Below are positions 1 to 7,551 of a stretch of DNA of 14,954 nt, one piece after another. Numbering within the stretch: position 1 is the stretch's first letter; each line of letters opens with the position of its first letter. Position numbers and translations under genes: made by a program. A model generated the notes under the pieces. The model saw only the letters and a program-made list of their open reading frames with translations. It had not been told where the DNA came from and searched no databases. This stretch comes from Igneacidithiobacillus copahuensis. GTDB lineage: Bacteria > Pseudomonadota > Gammaproteobacteria > Acidithiobacillales > Acidithiobacillaceae. The stretch covers positions 1 to 14,954 of the forward strand of contig NZ_JAAXYO010000115.1 of the NCBI RefSeq assembly GCF_018854015.1, given 5' to 3'.

Positions 1-479
1 CTGGTGAAGCTGCTGGATTAGCTGGCAGGGATCCAGATGCTGGTGATCGATGGCGATGGTGGTGCATGGTGGTGGGTGGTGGCGGGAGAAGAACAATCCT
101 CACTGGCCTTCAGCGGTTGCCATAACGCGGGGGATGGCATGACCGCCCCTCCTCTTTCCAACCCCCATACCACCACCGATAGCGGCCTCGCCGCCTATGG
201 GGGCATACCCGGACCTGATGCTGGGACATTCGATCATCCTGGAATGGACGACGCCCAGCGGAGAACCGTTTTCCCGCCCTGTAACCTTTTGCCCATACCG
301 GCCCCGGTTGCTATCATCTGGTGGTAAAAACATCCGCCAAGACAGGTCGCCATGCCGCCAGGAAAGCAAAGGGAAGGACCGGCCAAGTCCGGTGCGCTGG
401 GCATCCAGGCTACCTTTTGGGCCGCATCTGCCTCTGCACGGGCAGCCCTTTATCTACATGCAATGGATGCGCGCCGCCC
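1..479. other. No supportable gene; probable eroded or intergenic DNA before the hsdR remnant
   Basis: Open frames exist on both strands here (for example 37-327 plus and 100-369 minus), but their translations are low-complexity or unlike any family I recognise, and they overlap one another. Frame 1 opens at the window edge and closes with TAG at 19-21 after six codons, so it could be the tail of an upstream gene, but six residues cannot identify it. The HsdR reading frame is open upstream to 321, but the residues before position 480 do not look like HsdR. The only visible structure is a G-rich tract at 52-86. Confidence 0.5.
52..86 (+). repeat. G-rich GGT-repeat tract
   Basis: Nine runs of two or three G occur within 35 bases, mostly as GGT units separated by one to five bases. 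The arrangement is compatible with a two-tier G-quadruplex or with simple slippage-prone sequence. It lies in DNA with no recognised gene, beside the HsdR remnant. No function is implied. Confidence 0.4.
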
Positions 480-1025
480 ATGACCGAAATGGAAATCGAA
501 CAGGCCCTCATCGACAGGCTCACCGACCTCAAGTACCACTTCCGCCCTGACATCAAGGACCGCGCCGCGCTGGAGCGCAACTTTCGGCGACATTTCGAGA
601 CCCTGAATCAGGTCCACCTGACCGACAGCGAGTTTCACCGCCTGCTGGACGAGATCGTCACCCCAGACGTGTTCACTGCTGCCAAGCGCCTGCGTGAGAA
701 AAACTACTTCGAGCGCGAGGACGGGACCCCTTTCTATTACACCCTGGTTAATCTGGACTGGTGCAAGAACCAGTTCGAGGTCATCCACCAGCTTCGCATC
801 AACACCGACTACAGCCATCAGCATGCGGATAGTCAACATGAGGCTTCTCCCGCCTTGCCAGCTACCGATTGGGCAACGAGTGATTTCCGCTCCGCATGTA
901 GTGCCTCCGTTCGGCGTGTCACCGCCTGTAGTACGGTTGCCGACGCAGTGTTCGGCGTCCCCGATTGGAATGCGGGGTCCGGGGCATATTCGAGGGCCAA
1001 CTGGATTTCGTCGGCTGTTGTTTGA
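480..1025 (+). pseudogene. hsdR: Type I restriction enzyme HsdR, N-terminal remnant
   Basis: From the ATG at 480 (MTEMEIEQ...) the translation reads like the N-terminus of the EcoR124-type HsdR endonuclease/translocase subunit. Visible family motifs are RPDIKDRAALERNF, LLDEIVTPDVF, DGTPFYYTLVN, WCKNQFEV and QLRINTD. Similarity stops near 820-830, where the family normally continues SHHRYDVILLINGVP and the PD-(D/E)xK nuclease. Here SHQHADSQ appears and the frame runs, antisense to the neighbouring inhA gene, to a stop at 1025. So about 115 of the usual ~1000 residues remain and the nuclease and helicase domains are gone. The stretch LVNLDWCKN is one residue shorter than the usual LVNxKDWCKN. 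No hsdM or hsdS is visible. A second in-frame ATG lies at 489; neither start has a clear ribosome site. The fragment cannot have restriction activity. Identification of the fragment is firm; where decay begins is approximate. Confidence 0.82.
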
Positions 1026-1528
1026 CCATATAACAAGGTCACCAGGGTGAGCCCGAAATCAATCCCTGCCGTGACCCCTCCTCCGGTTATGATGTTATCG
1101 TCGCGCACAATGCGTTCCTGGACAGGAATCGCTCCGAATCCGGCCAGCAAATCATGATAGCGCCAGTGGGTGGTGGCGCGCTTCCCTCGAAGCAAGCCCG
1201 CCGCTCCCAGAAGGAAGGCTCCGGTGCAGACGGAGGTAACGAACCTGACTGCGTGGGCTTGCTGGCGAATCCATGAAATGACCTCCTCATCACCTATCAG
1301 GGGGTTGATGCCTGTGCCTCCCGGAATGCAGAGTACATCGAGGGGCAGATCATCACCCAGGGTCGCCGTGGGGACGATCTGCATCCCCGCGGACGACGCC
1401 AGAGGATCCAGACTTTTCCAGAAGAGATGCACGGTGCAGTCCGGTAGCGCAGAAAAGATCTCATAGGGACCTGCAAGGTCCAGCAGTTGAATGCCCGGGA
1501 ACACCAGGAAGCCCACGGTAATGGCCAT
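833..1528 (-). CDS. inhA: DJ-1/PfpI-family protein, probable isonitrile hydratase
   Basis: A 231-residue cytosolic protein of the DJ-1/ThiJ/PfpI (class I glutamine amidotransferase-like) superfamily. Isonitrile hydratase adds water to an isonitrile to give an N-substituted formamide. Its hallmarks are in place: the nucleophile-elbow cysteine Cys101 in FVTSVCTGAFLLGAAG, Thr102 next to it, Asp17 in LLDLAGP, the glycine-rich CIPGGTG loop at 67-73, and the RATTHW and GGGVTAGIDF blocks. Length and Cys101 position match Pseudomonas InhA (about 228 residues), so the gene appears intact. It follows the pelX-like epimerase by 30 bases in the same direction and may be read from the pel transcript, though it has no known role in Pel synthesis. 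Its ATG lacks a good ribosome site. The stop at 833-835 coincides with the end of HsdR similarity on the other strand. Family is certain; the isonitrile substrate rests on motif likeness only. Confidence 0.85.
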   Translation of the reverse strand: MAITVGFLVFPGIQLLDLAGPYEIFSALPDCTVHLFWKSLDPLASSAGMQIVPTATLGDDLPLDVLCIPGGTGINPLIGDEEVISWIRQQAHAVRFVTSVCTGAFLLGAAGLLRGKRATTHWRYHDLLAGFGAIPVQERIVRDDNIITGGGVTAGIDFGLTLVTLLYGQTTADEIQLALEYAPDPAFQSGTPNTASATVLQAVTRRTEALHAERKSLVAQSVAGKAGEASC

Positions 1529-1533
1529 CAGGG

Positions 1534-1559
1534 AACCCGTTAGTGCATAACGAACGGTT
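1534..1559. repeat. Imperfect inverted repeat between pelX-like gene and inhA
   Basis: AACCCGTT at 1534-1541 pairs with AACGGTT at 1553-1559, giving a seven-pair stem with one bulged C and an 11-base loop. It fills almost the whole 30-base gap, and its last base lies in the epimerase stop codon. There is no following U-run on the minus-strand transcript, so it is not a convincing intrinsic terminator. It could be a small processing hairpin, a regulator site before inhA, or chance. Confidence 0.25.
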
Positions 1560-2491
1560 CAGACACGAGCGGCAGCCTGTATCACAGGATCCAAAAGGCT
1601 CCGCAAGCCTTCGTTGAGAGAGATTTGCACCGGCACTCCCAGGCATGAGTTCATGTTGCTCACATCTGCACGAGAATGACGGATGTCACCCGGTACCGAC
1701 GACATCCAGGCCAGATCGCCATCTCCAATCAAGCTACAGATACTTTCGGCAAGCTGATGGATGGTGGTGGCAGTACCCGATGCGATGTTCAGCACCCCAC
1801 GCATATCTCCACGCAACGCCGCCACATTGGCCCGGGCAACATCGTGCACATGAATGAAATCGCGCTCCTGCAGGCCGTCTCCACGTATTGTCAAAGGCTT
1901 TCCCGACCGCGCCTGATCGATGAAACGAGAAATCACTCCGCTGTACGGTGAGCTCGGATCCTGGCGGGGACCGTAGACATTAAAATAGCGTAGCCCCAAA
2001 TGCGACAGACCGTACATTTTTTCATAGAGTTGGGCGTACAGCTCATTGCTGTATTTTTCCAGACCGTAGGGGGAAATGGGGTCGACCGCATCACCTTCGC
2101 ACAAAGGCAAAGTTTGCGGATCGCCATAGACCGCCGCCGAGGAGGCATAGACCACCCGCATTTCCTGCTGGCGTGCCATTTCCAACAAGGCAACAAAGTT
2201 CTGGATGTTCTGCGCGCAGGAAGCCACCGGGTCTTCGATACTCTTCTGCACCGATACCTGCGCCGCTAAATGTAATACCGCATCCACTGACTGGCAGGCC
2301 TCGCGTAATAGCTGGGCACTTGCGAGCTCCCCGGCAATGACTTCCAGATGCGGATGCGCGACCGGCAAGTTGCTGCGCTTACCCGTGGAAAAATTGTCCA
2401 GCACCCGCACCTGGTGCCCTTCGGCAAGCAACAGATCCACCGTATGCGAGCCGATGAAACCAGCGCCGCCCGTCACCAATATACGCTTCAT
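1559..2491 (-). CDS. pelX: NAD-dependent UDP-GlcNAc/UDP-glucose C4-epimerase, PelX-like
   Basis: A 310-residue extended short-chain dehydrogenase/reductase. The N-terminal NAD-binding motif is TGGAGFIG at 7-14. The acidic residue after the second beta strand is in VLDNFSTGKRSNL, typical of NAD-using epimerases. The active site has Ser117/Ser118 in ASSAAVYG and the Tyr142-x3-Lys146 pair in SPYGLEKY. RYFNVYGPRQDP at 168-179 is the usual GalE/WbpP substrate-domain motif. Pel is a GalNAc-rich polymer, and PelX of Pseudomonas protegens is a UDP-GlcNAc C4-epimerase encoded with pel genes, so this enzyme most likely makes UDP-GalNAc for PelF. The gene starts 10 bases after pelG, in the same operon, with a weak purine-rich site upstream. 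The same gene is called wcaG in some pel clusters. UDP-Glc/UDP-Gal or another sugar cannot be excluded from sequence. Confidence 0.85.
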   Translation of the reverse strand: MKRILVTGGAGFIGSHTVDLLLAEGHQVRVLDNFSTGKRSNLPVAHPHLEVIAGELASAQLLREACQSVDAVLHLAAQVSVQKSIEDPVASCAQNIQNFVALLEMARQQEMRVVYASSAAVYGDPQTLPLCEGDAVDPISPYGLEKYSNELYAQLYEKMYGLSHLGLRYFNVYGPRQDPSSPYSGVISRFIDQARSGKPLTIRGDGLQERDFIHVHDVARANVAALRGDMRGVLNIASGTATTIHQLAESICSLIGDGDLAWMSSVPGDIRHSRADVSNMNSCLGVPVQISLNEGLRSLLDPVIQAAARV

Positions 2492-2501
2492 GGTCTCTCT
2501 T

Positions 2502-3872
2502 TCATCTCACTTTTGTAAAGGTTAAATAGTCAATCCTCTCCAGATCCCTGGAGAGCAAATAAATACCCAGAACATCAACAAGAAATAATGCCAACAAAAA
2601 CCCCAAGCCATAAAAAAATGTTCCGGCTTGCAGAGTTAGCCAAGTAAAGAACAGATTGCCCAGAAAAAAAACTACACTCAGTAACACACTGCGGCCACGC
2701 AAATCGAGATAGAAATATACATTAAGCAGACTCATCAAGAGCAACTGCAAACTGACGCCGACCACATCAAACTGAAAAATGCGCCCGTAACTGGCAGAGT
2801 AGCCGAGCAGATGCAGAAGTTGCGGCGTAAAAGCAAAAGCCAGAAGAACGGTTACTCCCTGTATCTTGGCAATGTCCCACAAGCCCGTCCGGGTCGCCAT
2901 GATCATACCGATTTTTGCGGCTCTCAGCTCACCATAGGACCCGCCATCCATAATCGCCCGATTATAGTCGTCATAGGACTCGACGAAGTCCGTTTCCAGA
3001 CGAAACAGAAATACCGCCAGCCCCGGAATGATAAGCAGGTAACTGAGGAAAATTGGCACATCGTAAATGGGCGAAGCGTGCAGTGGTCCAATGATCGCCG
3101 CGCCGGTCGCAGGGTTGAACCAGAAGAGGAATTTGTCGATCCACACTCCGGCATTGAAGGTCAGCCCAACGATGGAGAGCGACCAGAACAATGACGCATC
3201 TTTCGCCATTCGCCATTGCAGATAACCAGGGAATTGCCGTACCACGAGAACCCCCAGACCAAGCAACAACAGGAACTGGCCAAGCACAAAAGCGGCAAGA
3301 TAACCATCGAGGCCAAACCGCACCCCGAGTGGCAAGCCGAGGACCACTACCGTAGCGTAGGCCAAAAAATACAAGCTCACCAAGCCCTTGTAATCCTTGA
3401 GACTGGTACCCATGATGGTCAACACCCAGACCGCACAGAGCTCGACAAAAGCTAAACCCATCAGCACTCGATACAAATATGGGGTATCTGCAAACCAAAA
3501 CTTCAATACGACAGAGGCAAAGATCGCTCCAGGAACAAGGGCGATAGCCAGCATACTGAGCAATATCATGACTACAGAAGTCGCCTGGCGGGCGAACAGC
3601 ATATCTGCGATATAGCGTGTAAACAGCAACTGCACTGGCCCGGTAAGGATCAACGATACGGCAATAAGATAGGTTACCGATACCTGAAATTGAATAACCG
3701 CAATGGCCGTGGAATGTTGGGCAACCGCCAGAAAGCCGAGCAGCAGTATGCCAAAGATAGACAACAACCACGGCCCGGAAGAGACGATTCCAGCGTAGGT
3801 ATATGCCTGAATCAAGGAAAAATAGCTCTTCCGGCGGAGGATGCGACGCAATTCGAAACCTATTCCAGCCAT
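2502..3872 (-). CDS. pelG: PelG, polytopic inner-membrane subunit of the Pel synthase complex
   Basis: Starting at ATG 3872 (MAGIGFELRRILRRKSYFS), the protein is 456 residues, the length of Pseudomonas PelG. The frame is open further upstream to 3983, but that part lies inside pelF and does not look like protein. The chosen ATG sits two bases after the pelF stop, with GGAG about nine bases upstream. Roughly twelve long hydrophobic segments run through the sequence, from IVSSGPWLLSIFGILLLGFL near the N-terminus to the final FLLALFLVDVLGIYLLS. PelG is a Wzx/MATE-like membrane protein that works with PelD, PelE and PelF to move the polymer across the inner membrane. The 3' end is AT-rich: bases 2521-2640 are 40% GC, clearly lower than most of the upstream genes. 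A long minus-strand shadow frame at 2971-3918 is not a gene. Confidence 0.93.
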   Translation of the reverse strand: MAGIGFELRRILRRKSYFSLIQAYTYAGIVSSGPWLLSIFGILLLGFLAVAQHSTAIAVIQFQVSVTYLIAVSLILTGPVQLLFTRYIADMLFARQATSVVMILLSMLAIALVPGAIFASVVLKFWFADTPYLYRVLMGLAFVELCAVWVLTIMGTSLKDYKGLVSLYFLAYATVVVLGLPLGVRFGLDGYLAAFVLGQFLLLLGLGVLVVRQFPGYLQWRMAKDASLFWSLSIVGLTFNAGVWIDKFLFWFNPATGAAIIGPLHASPIYDVPIFLSYLLIIPGLAVFLFRLETDFVESYDDYNRAIMDGGSYGELRAAKIGMIMATRTGLWDIAKIQGVTVLLAFAFTPQLLHLLGYSASYGRIFQFDVVGVSLQLLLMSLLNVYFYLDLRGRSVLLSVVFFLGNLFFTWLTLQAGTFFYGLGFLLALFLVDVLGIYLLSRDLERIDYLTFTKVR

Positions 3873-3874
3873 CG

Positions 3875-5365
3875 TCAATGCTCCAAGGCTTGTCGATACA
3901 ACTCTCGGTAGGCGGCAAACATCTGTTCTTCCGGATAAATCGCCTCGACGCGCTCTATGGCAACTTGGCTGCAGGCGTTCCACGCAGCAACGTCACTCAG
4001 CAGTTGATCAATGGCCAGCGCCAGGGCTTGTGGCTCCGCTATCCGGACAACCGCACCGGCCGCCGCATCGCCGTCATGACCATAAATGAGTTCCCGACAG
4101 GCGCCTACATCGGTTGCCACGACTGGAACGCCAGCGGCGAAGCTCTCCAGAACGGAGAGGGGCAAGCCTTCACTGATAGAGCTCAAAACCGTCAAGCGCG
4201 CTACCGAAAGGATATCCTCTACGGAACGAAAACCTAAAAATTCCACCACATCCTGCAACCCCAGATGCTCCACCAACACTGAGCATTCAGCGAAGTACTC
4301 TTCATCTTCCTCCGTCGGGCCGACGATCCAGAAGCGTGTCTGGCGGCCCTGACTTTTACTAATCGCTGCCGCGCGGATAAAGGTTTTGATATCTTTGATC
4401 GGCACCACTCGACCAATCAGCGCGACGACATTCTGCCGTTGTACAAAATCACGGCGACAGTGCATGAAGGGCTCGATAGGCACGCCATTGGGGATCGTTT
4501 GTAGTTTTTTCGGATCAGCTCCATCAGCTAGCTGCAAATCAATGACGCCACTATACAGGTTAATGATTTTCCAGGCCTGATCGTAGGTGACACGGCCGAG
4601 AAAAACGAAAAAATTGATCCACAACTGACGAAGATAATGAATTTGCCCGGCGCGCTGCAGAAATTCTTCCTCCTCCTGAATCCAGCGCGCCAGAATCAGG
4701 TCGATGCGTCGTTCTTTGGTATAGATGCCATGCTCGGAGACGATCAGCGGACACGCCTGACGATGACTCATCAAAGCGCCCAAGTAACCTGCATAGCCGG
4801 TCGATGGACAGTGTACGATACGGGTCGCGGGAGCACTCTCCAATGCTTGTTGCAGCGCCCAAAGGGGCGCATGCATACCACGGATGGTCCAGAAATAATC
4901 AACGAATGGCGGCTGATCTTCAATTTTCTCATATTGATGCAAAAAGTAATGCCAAATCTCTTCACCGAAGAGAAAATCCTGATAACTGACTGAAAAATTC
5001 TTCGCACAAGTATCCAAATCCACTTCATGCTCTTGCCCGGCGACACAATGCTGCATCTGCAGATGCGCGAGTTCTAGCGCTGTCAGATTGTGCCGACGAC
5101 GGCTGGGAATCTTTTTTGGGCGCGGTAGTTCTTCAGTATCATGCAAAAAGTATTCGGCAAAATAATCAACATTTTCCGGCAACGGGTATGGAGTGGCGCG
5201 GTAATCCGAGCGCGCGCTACCCAGAAAAATGACGCCAAAACGTAAATCGGCAAAACCGGAAATCATGCGATTCACCCAGGAGGAAACCCCACCGCGCACA
5301 TAGGGGAATGTGCCCTCGAGCACCAGCAGTACGTCCAAGGAGTCGACATTTTTGCGACGAATCAT
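3875..5365 (-). CDS. pelF: PelF, Pel polysaccharide glycosyltransferase (GT4, GT-B fold)
   Basis: A 496-residue cytosolic glycosyltransferase without membrane segments. PelF is the polymerase of Pel and takes UDP-linked N-acetylhexosamine. Features seen: the N-terminal glycine loop GTFPYVRGGVSSW at 18-30, the acceptor-side SEHGIY at 210-215, IPNGV at 291-295 before the C-terminal Rossmann domain, IGRVVPIKD at 317-325 with the phosphate-contacting Arg319/Lys324, and the EX7E motif with Glu399 and Glu407 in SISEGLPLSVLESFAAG. These are the complete GT4 catalytic and donor-binding elements, so the enzyme should be active. The start overlaps the pelE stop as ATGA, which implies translational coupling and fixes the start. 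Length is close to the roughly 500 residues of Pseudomonas PelF. With PelG, PelE and PelD it forms the inner-membrane synthase. Confidence 0.96.
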   Translation of the reverse strand: MIRRKNVDSLDVLLVLEGTFPYVRGGVSSWVNRMISGFADLRFGVIFLGSARSDYRATPYPLPENVDYFAEYFLHDTEELPRPKKIPSRRRHNLTALELAHLQMQHCVAGQEHEVDLDTCAKNFSVSYQDFLFGEEIWHYFLHQYEKIEDQPPFVDYFWTIRGMHAPLWALQQALESAPATRIVHCPSTGYAGYLGALMSHRQACPLIVSEHGIYTKERRIDLILARWIQEEEEFLQRAGQIHYLRQLWINFFVFLGRVTYDQAWKIINLYSGVIDLQLADGADPKKLQTIPNGVPIEPFMHCRRDFVQRQNVVALIGRVVPIKDIKTFIRAAAISKSQGRQTRFWIVGPTEEDEEYFAECSVLVEHLGLQDVVEFLGFRSVEDILSVARLTVLSSISEGLPLSVLESFAAGVPVVATDVGACRELIYGHDGDAAAGAVVRIAEPQALALAIDQLLSDVAAWNACSQVAIERVEAIYPEEQMFAAYRELYRQALEH

Positions 5366-6264
5366 GTAATGGCCTGTGTCCAGAAGGCGTAGGACGGACC
5401 GTAACGGAACGACAATGCCAGCTCTGGATGCTGGCGATACCAGTCACGTACACCTTGCAAATCGTGGCGTTCAAACGCAGCGGCCGCACGATAGGGACAG
5501 AGAATGGATTCTGCCACACCGTCGTCTTCTGCTTCTTGCAGATATCGCAATGCCAAATCGCCGCGCGCCAATTCCAGACTACGTAGGCTGCGCAGTAAGG
5601 CGGGTGATTCTTCTGCTACGGCCGGGTCGGCCACTGCCGCCATTTCTACGGGCGCAGTATGTACAAGGGGTTCTGCCGCTTCCCGCGAGATCGAATGCTC
5701 AATGTTCCAGCGCAACCAGGCGAGATAACCCTGTAAACGACGACGTAGCGGCAAGCTGCGGCATTCGTCGAGTTCCTCTTGCAAACGCATAAGTAACTCG
5801 GTGTTTTCCTGCTCGCGCTGATCCAAGGCGGCATAGGCTAACAGTCGAACCTCTTCGGCTTCGTCCCGCAACGCCGCGCGCAAGAGACGATACTGCTCAG
5901 CGAAGCGCGAGCCGACCACCTGCGACAGTGCTGCCACTCGTTGCTGGGGATCGCGAGACCTTTCAAGACGAGCCATGATACCCCCCGGCGCCACACCTGT
6001 TACACGCAGACGAAAATCACGGGCCGGAGGCGGCAATACGAGCGGCTCGACCTTCGCCGCATGAATGTGATGGCGCACCGAACGCATCGCCGTGGCATAG
6101 GCCAGACTGAGAACCGCACCGAGGAAGGGCAAAACCAGTCCCAATATGGCGAACAGAAAAAATCCAGGGAGTGGCGACTGGCCCTGTTCCCGTGGGGCAA
6201 TCCAGGTGGCCAGAAGAGCCGCGACGAGAGCGCACAGGAGAGAGAACAGCAGCAATTCTTTCAT
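5362..6264 (-). CDS. pelE: PelE, inner-membrane Pel complex subunit with alpha-solenoid cytoplasmic part
   Basis: The start chosen is ATG 6264 (MKELLLFSLL), which overlaps the pelD stop as ATGA and gives 300 residues. An in-frame ATG at 6360 would add 32 residues copied from the pelD coding region and is unlikely. Two hydrophobic segments lie at about 3-21 and 34-58, followed by a soluble, helix-rich region. Residues 100-190 show HEAT/TPR-like spacing of Leu, Ala and Arg, and 220-280 has another helical pair. A Pro/Ala-rich linker separates them at about 196-222. PelE of Pseudomonas (about 330 residues) has two membrane helices plus TPRs and scaffolds the PelD-PelE-PelF-PelG complex. Identification comes mainly from position between pelD and pelF plus topology; the family is poorly conserved in sequence. 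Confidence 0.85.
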   Translation of the reverse strand: MKELLLFSLLCALVAALLATWIAPREQGQSPLPGFFLFAILGLVLPFLGAVLSLAYATAMRSVRHHIHAAKVEPLVLPPPARDFRLRVTGVAPGGIMARLERSRDPQQRVAALSQVVGSRFAEQYRLLRAALRDEAEEVRLLAYAALDQREQENTELLMRLQEELDECRSLPLRRRLQGYLAWLRWNIEHSISREAAEPLVHTAPVEMAAVADPAVAEESPALLRSLRSLELARGDLALRYLQEAEDDGVAESILCPYRAAAAFERHDLQGVRDWYRQHPELALSFRYGPSYAFWTQAIT

Positions 6265-7550
6265 TGTTTTGTCCCAGAATCCAGGAAGCTGGCCAATTGA
6301 GTCGTTGCTGCGCTTCCATCGACGCGAAACAGCTGACAGGAACGAAACGCTTGTTGCCATTGCGCCAGAAACCCATCCCGCAGCTCGTTTTCAATTCGCA
6401 ACCGGTAGCCATCTGCTGCGGCAGGACCAGCAAAAGGCAGTAAGACCAGCAAACAAGAGTGCTTTGCATCCCGATGAAGCCAAAGTACATCCAAGCCGCG
6501 GCGCAGTGTGGCAATGCGCCCAACGACCAGATCCGCGTCAGCGCCCGGATGGAAGTCATAGCAAATACAGAACCCAACCTCCGGGACTACTGCGGCCAGA
6601 CGCTGCAATTGCAGAAAGTCAGTAGCAAATGCGGCCGGGCAATCCGGCCAACGTTGCAGGATCGGTTTAGCGAATTGCAGGGAATCCGCATAATTACACA
6701 AATACTGAAACAAGACCTCGACGATCTGCAGGCTTTCTCGATTGATCGCGAAAAAAGACATGTCCTCGACGGCAAGAATCTGGCGTTCTGACTGCTCGTC
6801 ACCATGCACATGCACACTCAGGTAATGATGGATCTGCGTCAGCTCCAACGCCGCGATATTTTGGCTCTGCCCTTTCGCTAGCGCTTCTCGCCATACCGGA
6901 TCGGCTCCATCCCAATCTGCCACTGCACCGAGTTGCGCCAACCGTTGCGGATGCGCTTCCTCGGCACCCACTCGGTACCAGGCAGCAACCTGTACTCCCG
7001 CCAGTTGATTCAGGAAATACAGGACGCGCTGCAACACGGCAGCATCCAGATGCCCGTGCTGCGCCGCCAGCGCCGAACGCAATTCGTGTACCGCCGTGCG
7101 CACGGAAACTGGTTGATAAAGCAAACTCTGTTCCAGCCGATCCAGAGACACGCGTGTCACATACAGATCGTCAGCGAGCTGGCGCAGACGGGTGGCGGTA
7201 ATCTCTTCCTGCAAGGCGCGCCCTGCCTCTCGGCGTCGCCAATAGGAGGCGAACTCTGCGCCCACCAAAGCGACTACCACCGTTCCCGCCGATGCCACCA
7301 GACTCGGCGCAAGAGGATAGGGATGCCAAAGAAACGTGCTACCCAAGATAAGCGTCGCCAGCAGTGCCGGTAGAAATTCATAACGCAATGCAATCAGCAG
7401 CGGGATCAGTAGCAGCCAGGGAAAGTCCGCCCGCAGCAGCAACGGATCGCTAGGATTCAGAATCCAGACGAGCAACAGGGCGAGGACCGGCAAGAGGATC
7501 GCCTCCAGCCAGCCATCACCATACCGAGGGAAAGCACTCAGGCTGCGCAT
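6261..7550 (-). CDS. pelD: PelD, c-di-GMP receptor of the Pel synthase
   Basis: A 429-residue inner-membrane protein. About four hydrophobic segments occupy residues 16-100, followed by a coiled linker with RALQEEITATRLRQLADDL, a GAF-like domain (about 150-285) and a C-terminal degenerate GGDEF domain (about 300-425). The inhibitory-site motif RxxD is kept as Arg351-Gly-Leu-Asp354, while the position of the GGDEF signature five residues later reads RDAKH (360-364). It should therefore bind c-di-GMP but not make it. Arg385 lies 34 residues after Arg351, close to the spacing of the second c-di-GMP-binding arginine in Pseudomonas PelD (Arg367 and Arg402). Binding of c-di-GMP by PelD activates Pel synthesis after translation. 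The ATG is one base after the pelC stop and has no strong ribosome site, so coupling to pelC is likely. Family length is about 455. Confidence 0.93.
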   Translation of the reverse strand: MRSLSAFPRYGDGWLEAILLPVLALLLVWILNPSDPLLLRADFPWLLLIPLLIALRYEFLPALLATLILGSTFLWHPYPLAPSLVASAGTVVVALVGAEFASYWRRREAGRALQEEITATRLRQLADDLYVTRVSLDRLEQSLLYQPVSVRTAVHELRSALAAQHGHLDAAVLQRVLYFLNQLAGVQVAAWYRVGAEEAHPQRLAQLGAVADWDGADPVWREALAKGQSQNIAALELTQIHHYLSVHVHGDEQSERQILAVEDMSFFAINRESLQIVEVLFQYLCNYADSLQFAKPILQRWPDCPAAFATDFLQLQRLAAVVPEVGFCICYDFHPGADADLVVGRIATLRRGLDVLWLHRDAKHSCLLVLLPFAGPAAADGYRLRIENELRDGFLAQWQQAFRSCQLFRVDGSAATTQLASFLDSGTKQ

Positions 7551-7551
7551 G

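Noticed and set aside
321..479. Upstream extension of the HsdR frame containing five cysteines
   Set aside because: The cysteine spacing does not match a known zinc motif, HsdR proteins begin at the MTEMEIEQ-like segment, and no ribosome site supports the ATG at 321.
1529..1558. Inverted repeat as an intrinsic terminator of the pel operon
   Set aside because: The stem is short with a bulge, and no U-run follows on the minus-strand transcript.
2971..3918. Long minus-strand open frame (315 codons) inside pelG and the end of pelF
   Set aside because: It overlaps pelG on the same strand in another frame; its translation is Cys/Trp/Arg-rich and unlike any family, while pelG in the main frame is a coherent twelve-helix protein of the expected length.
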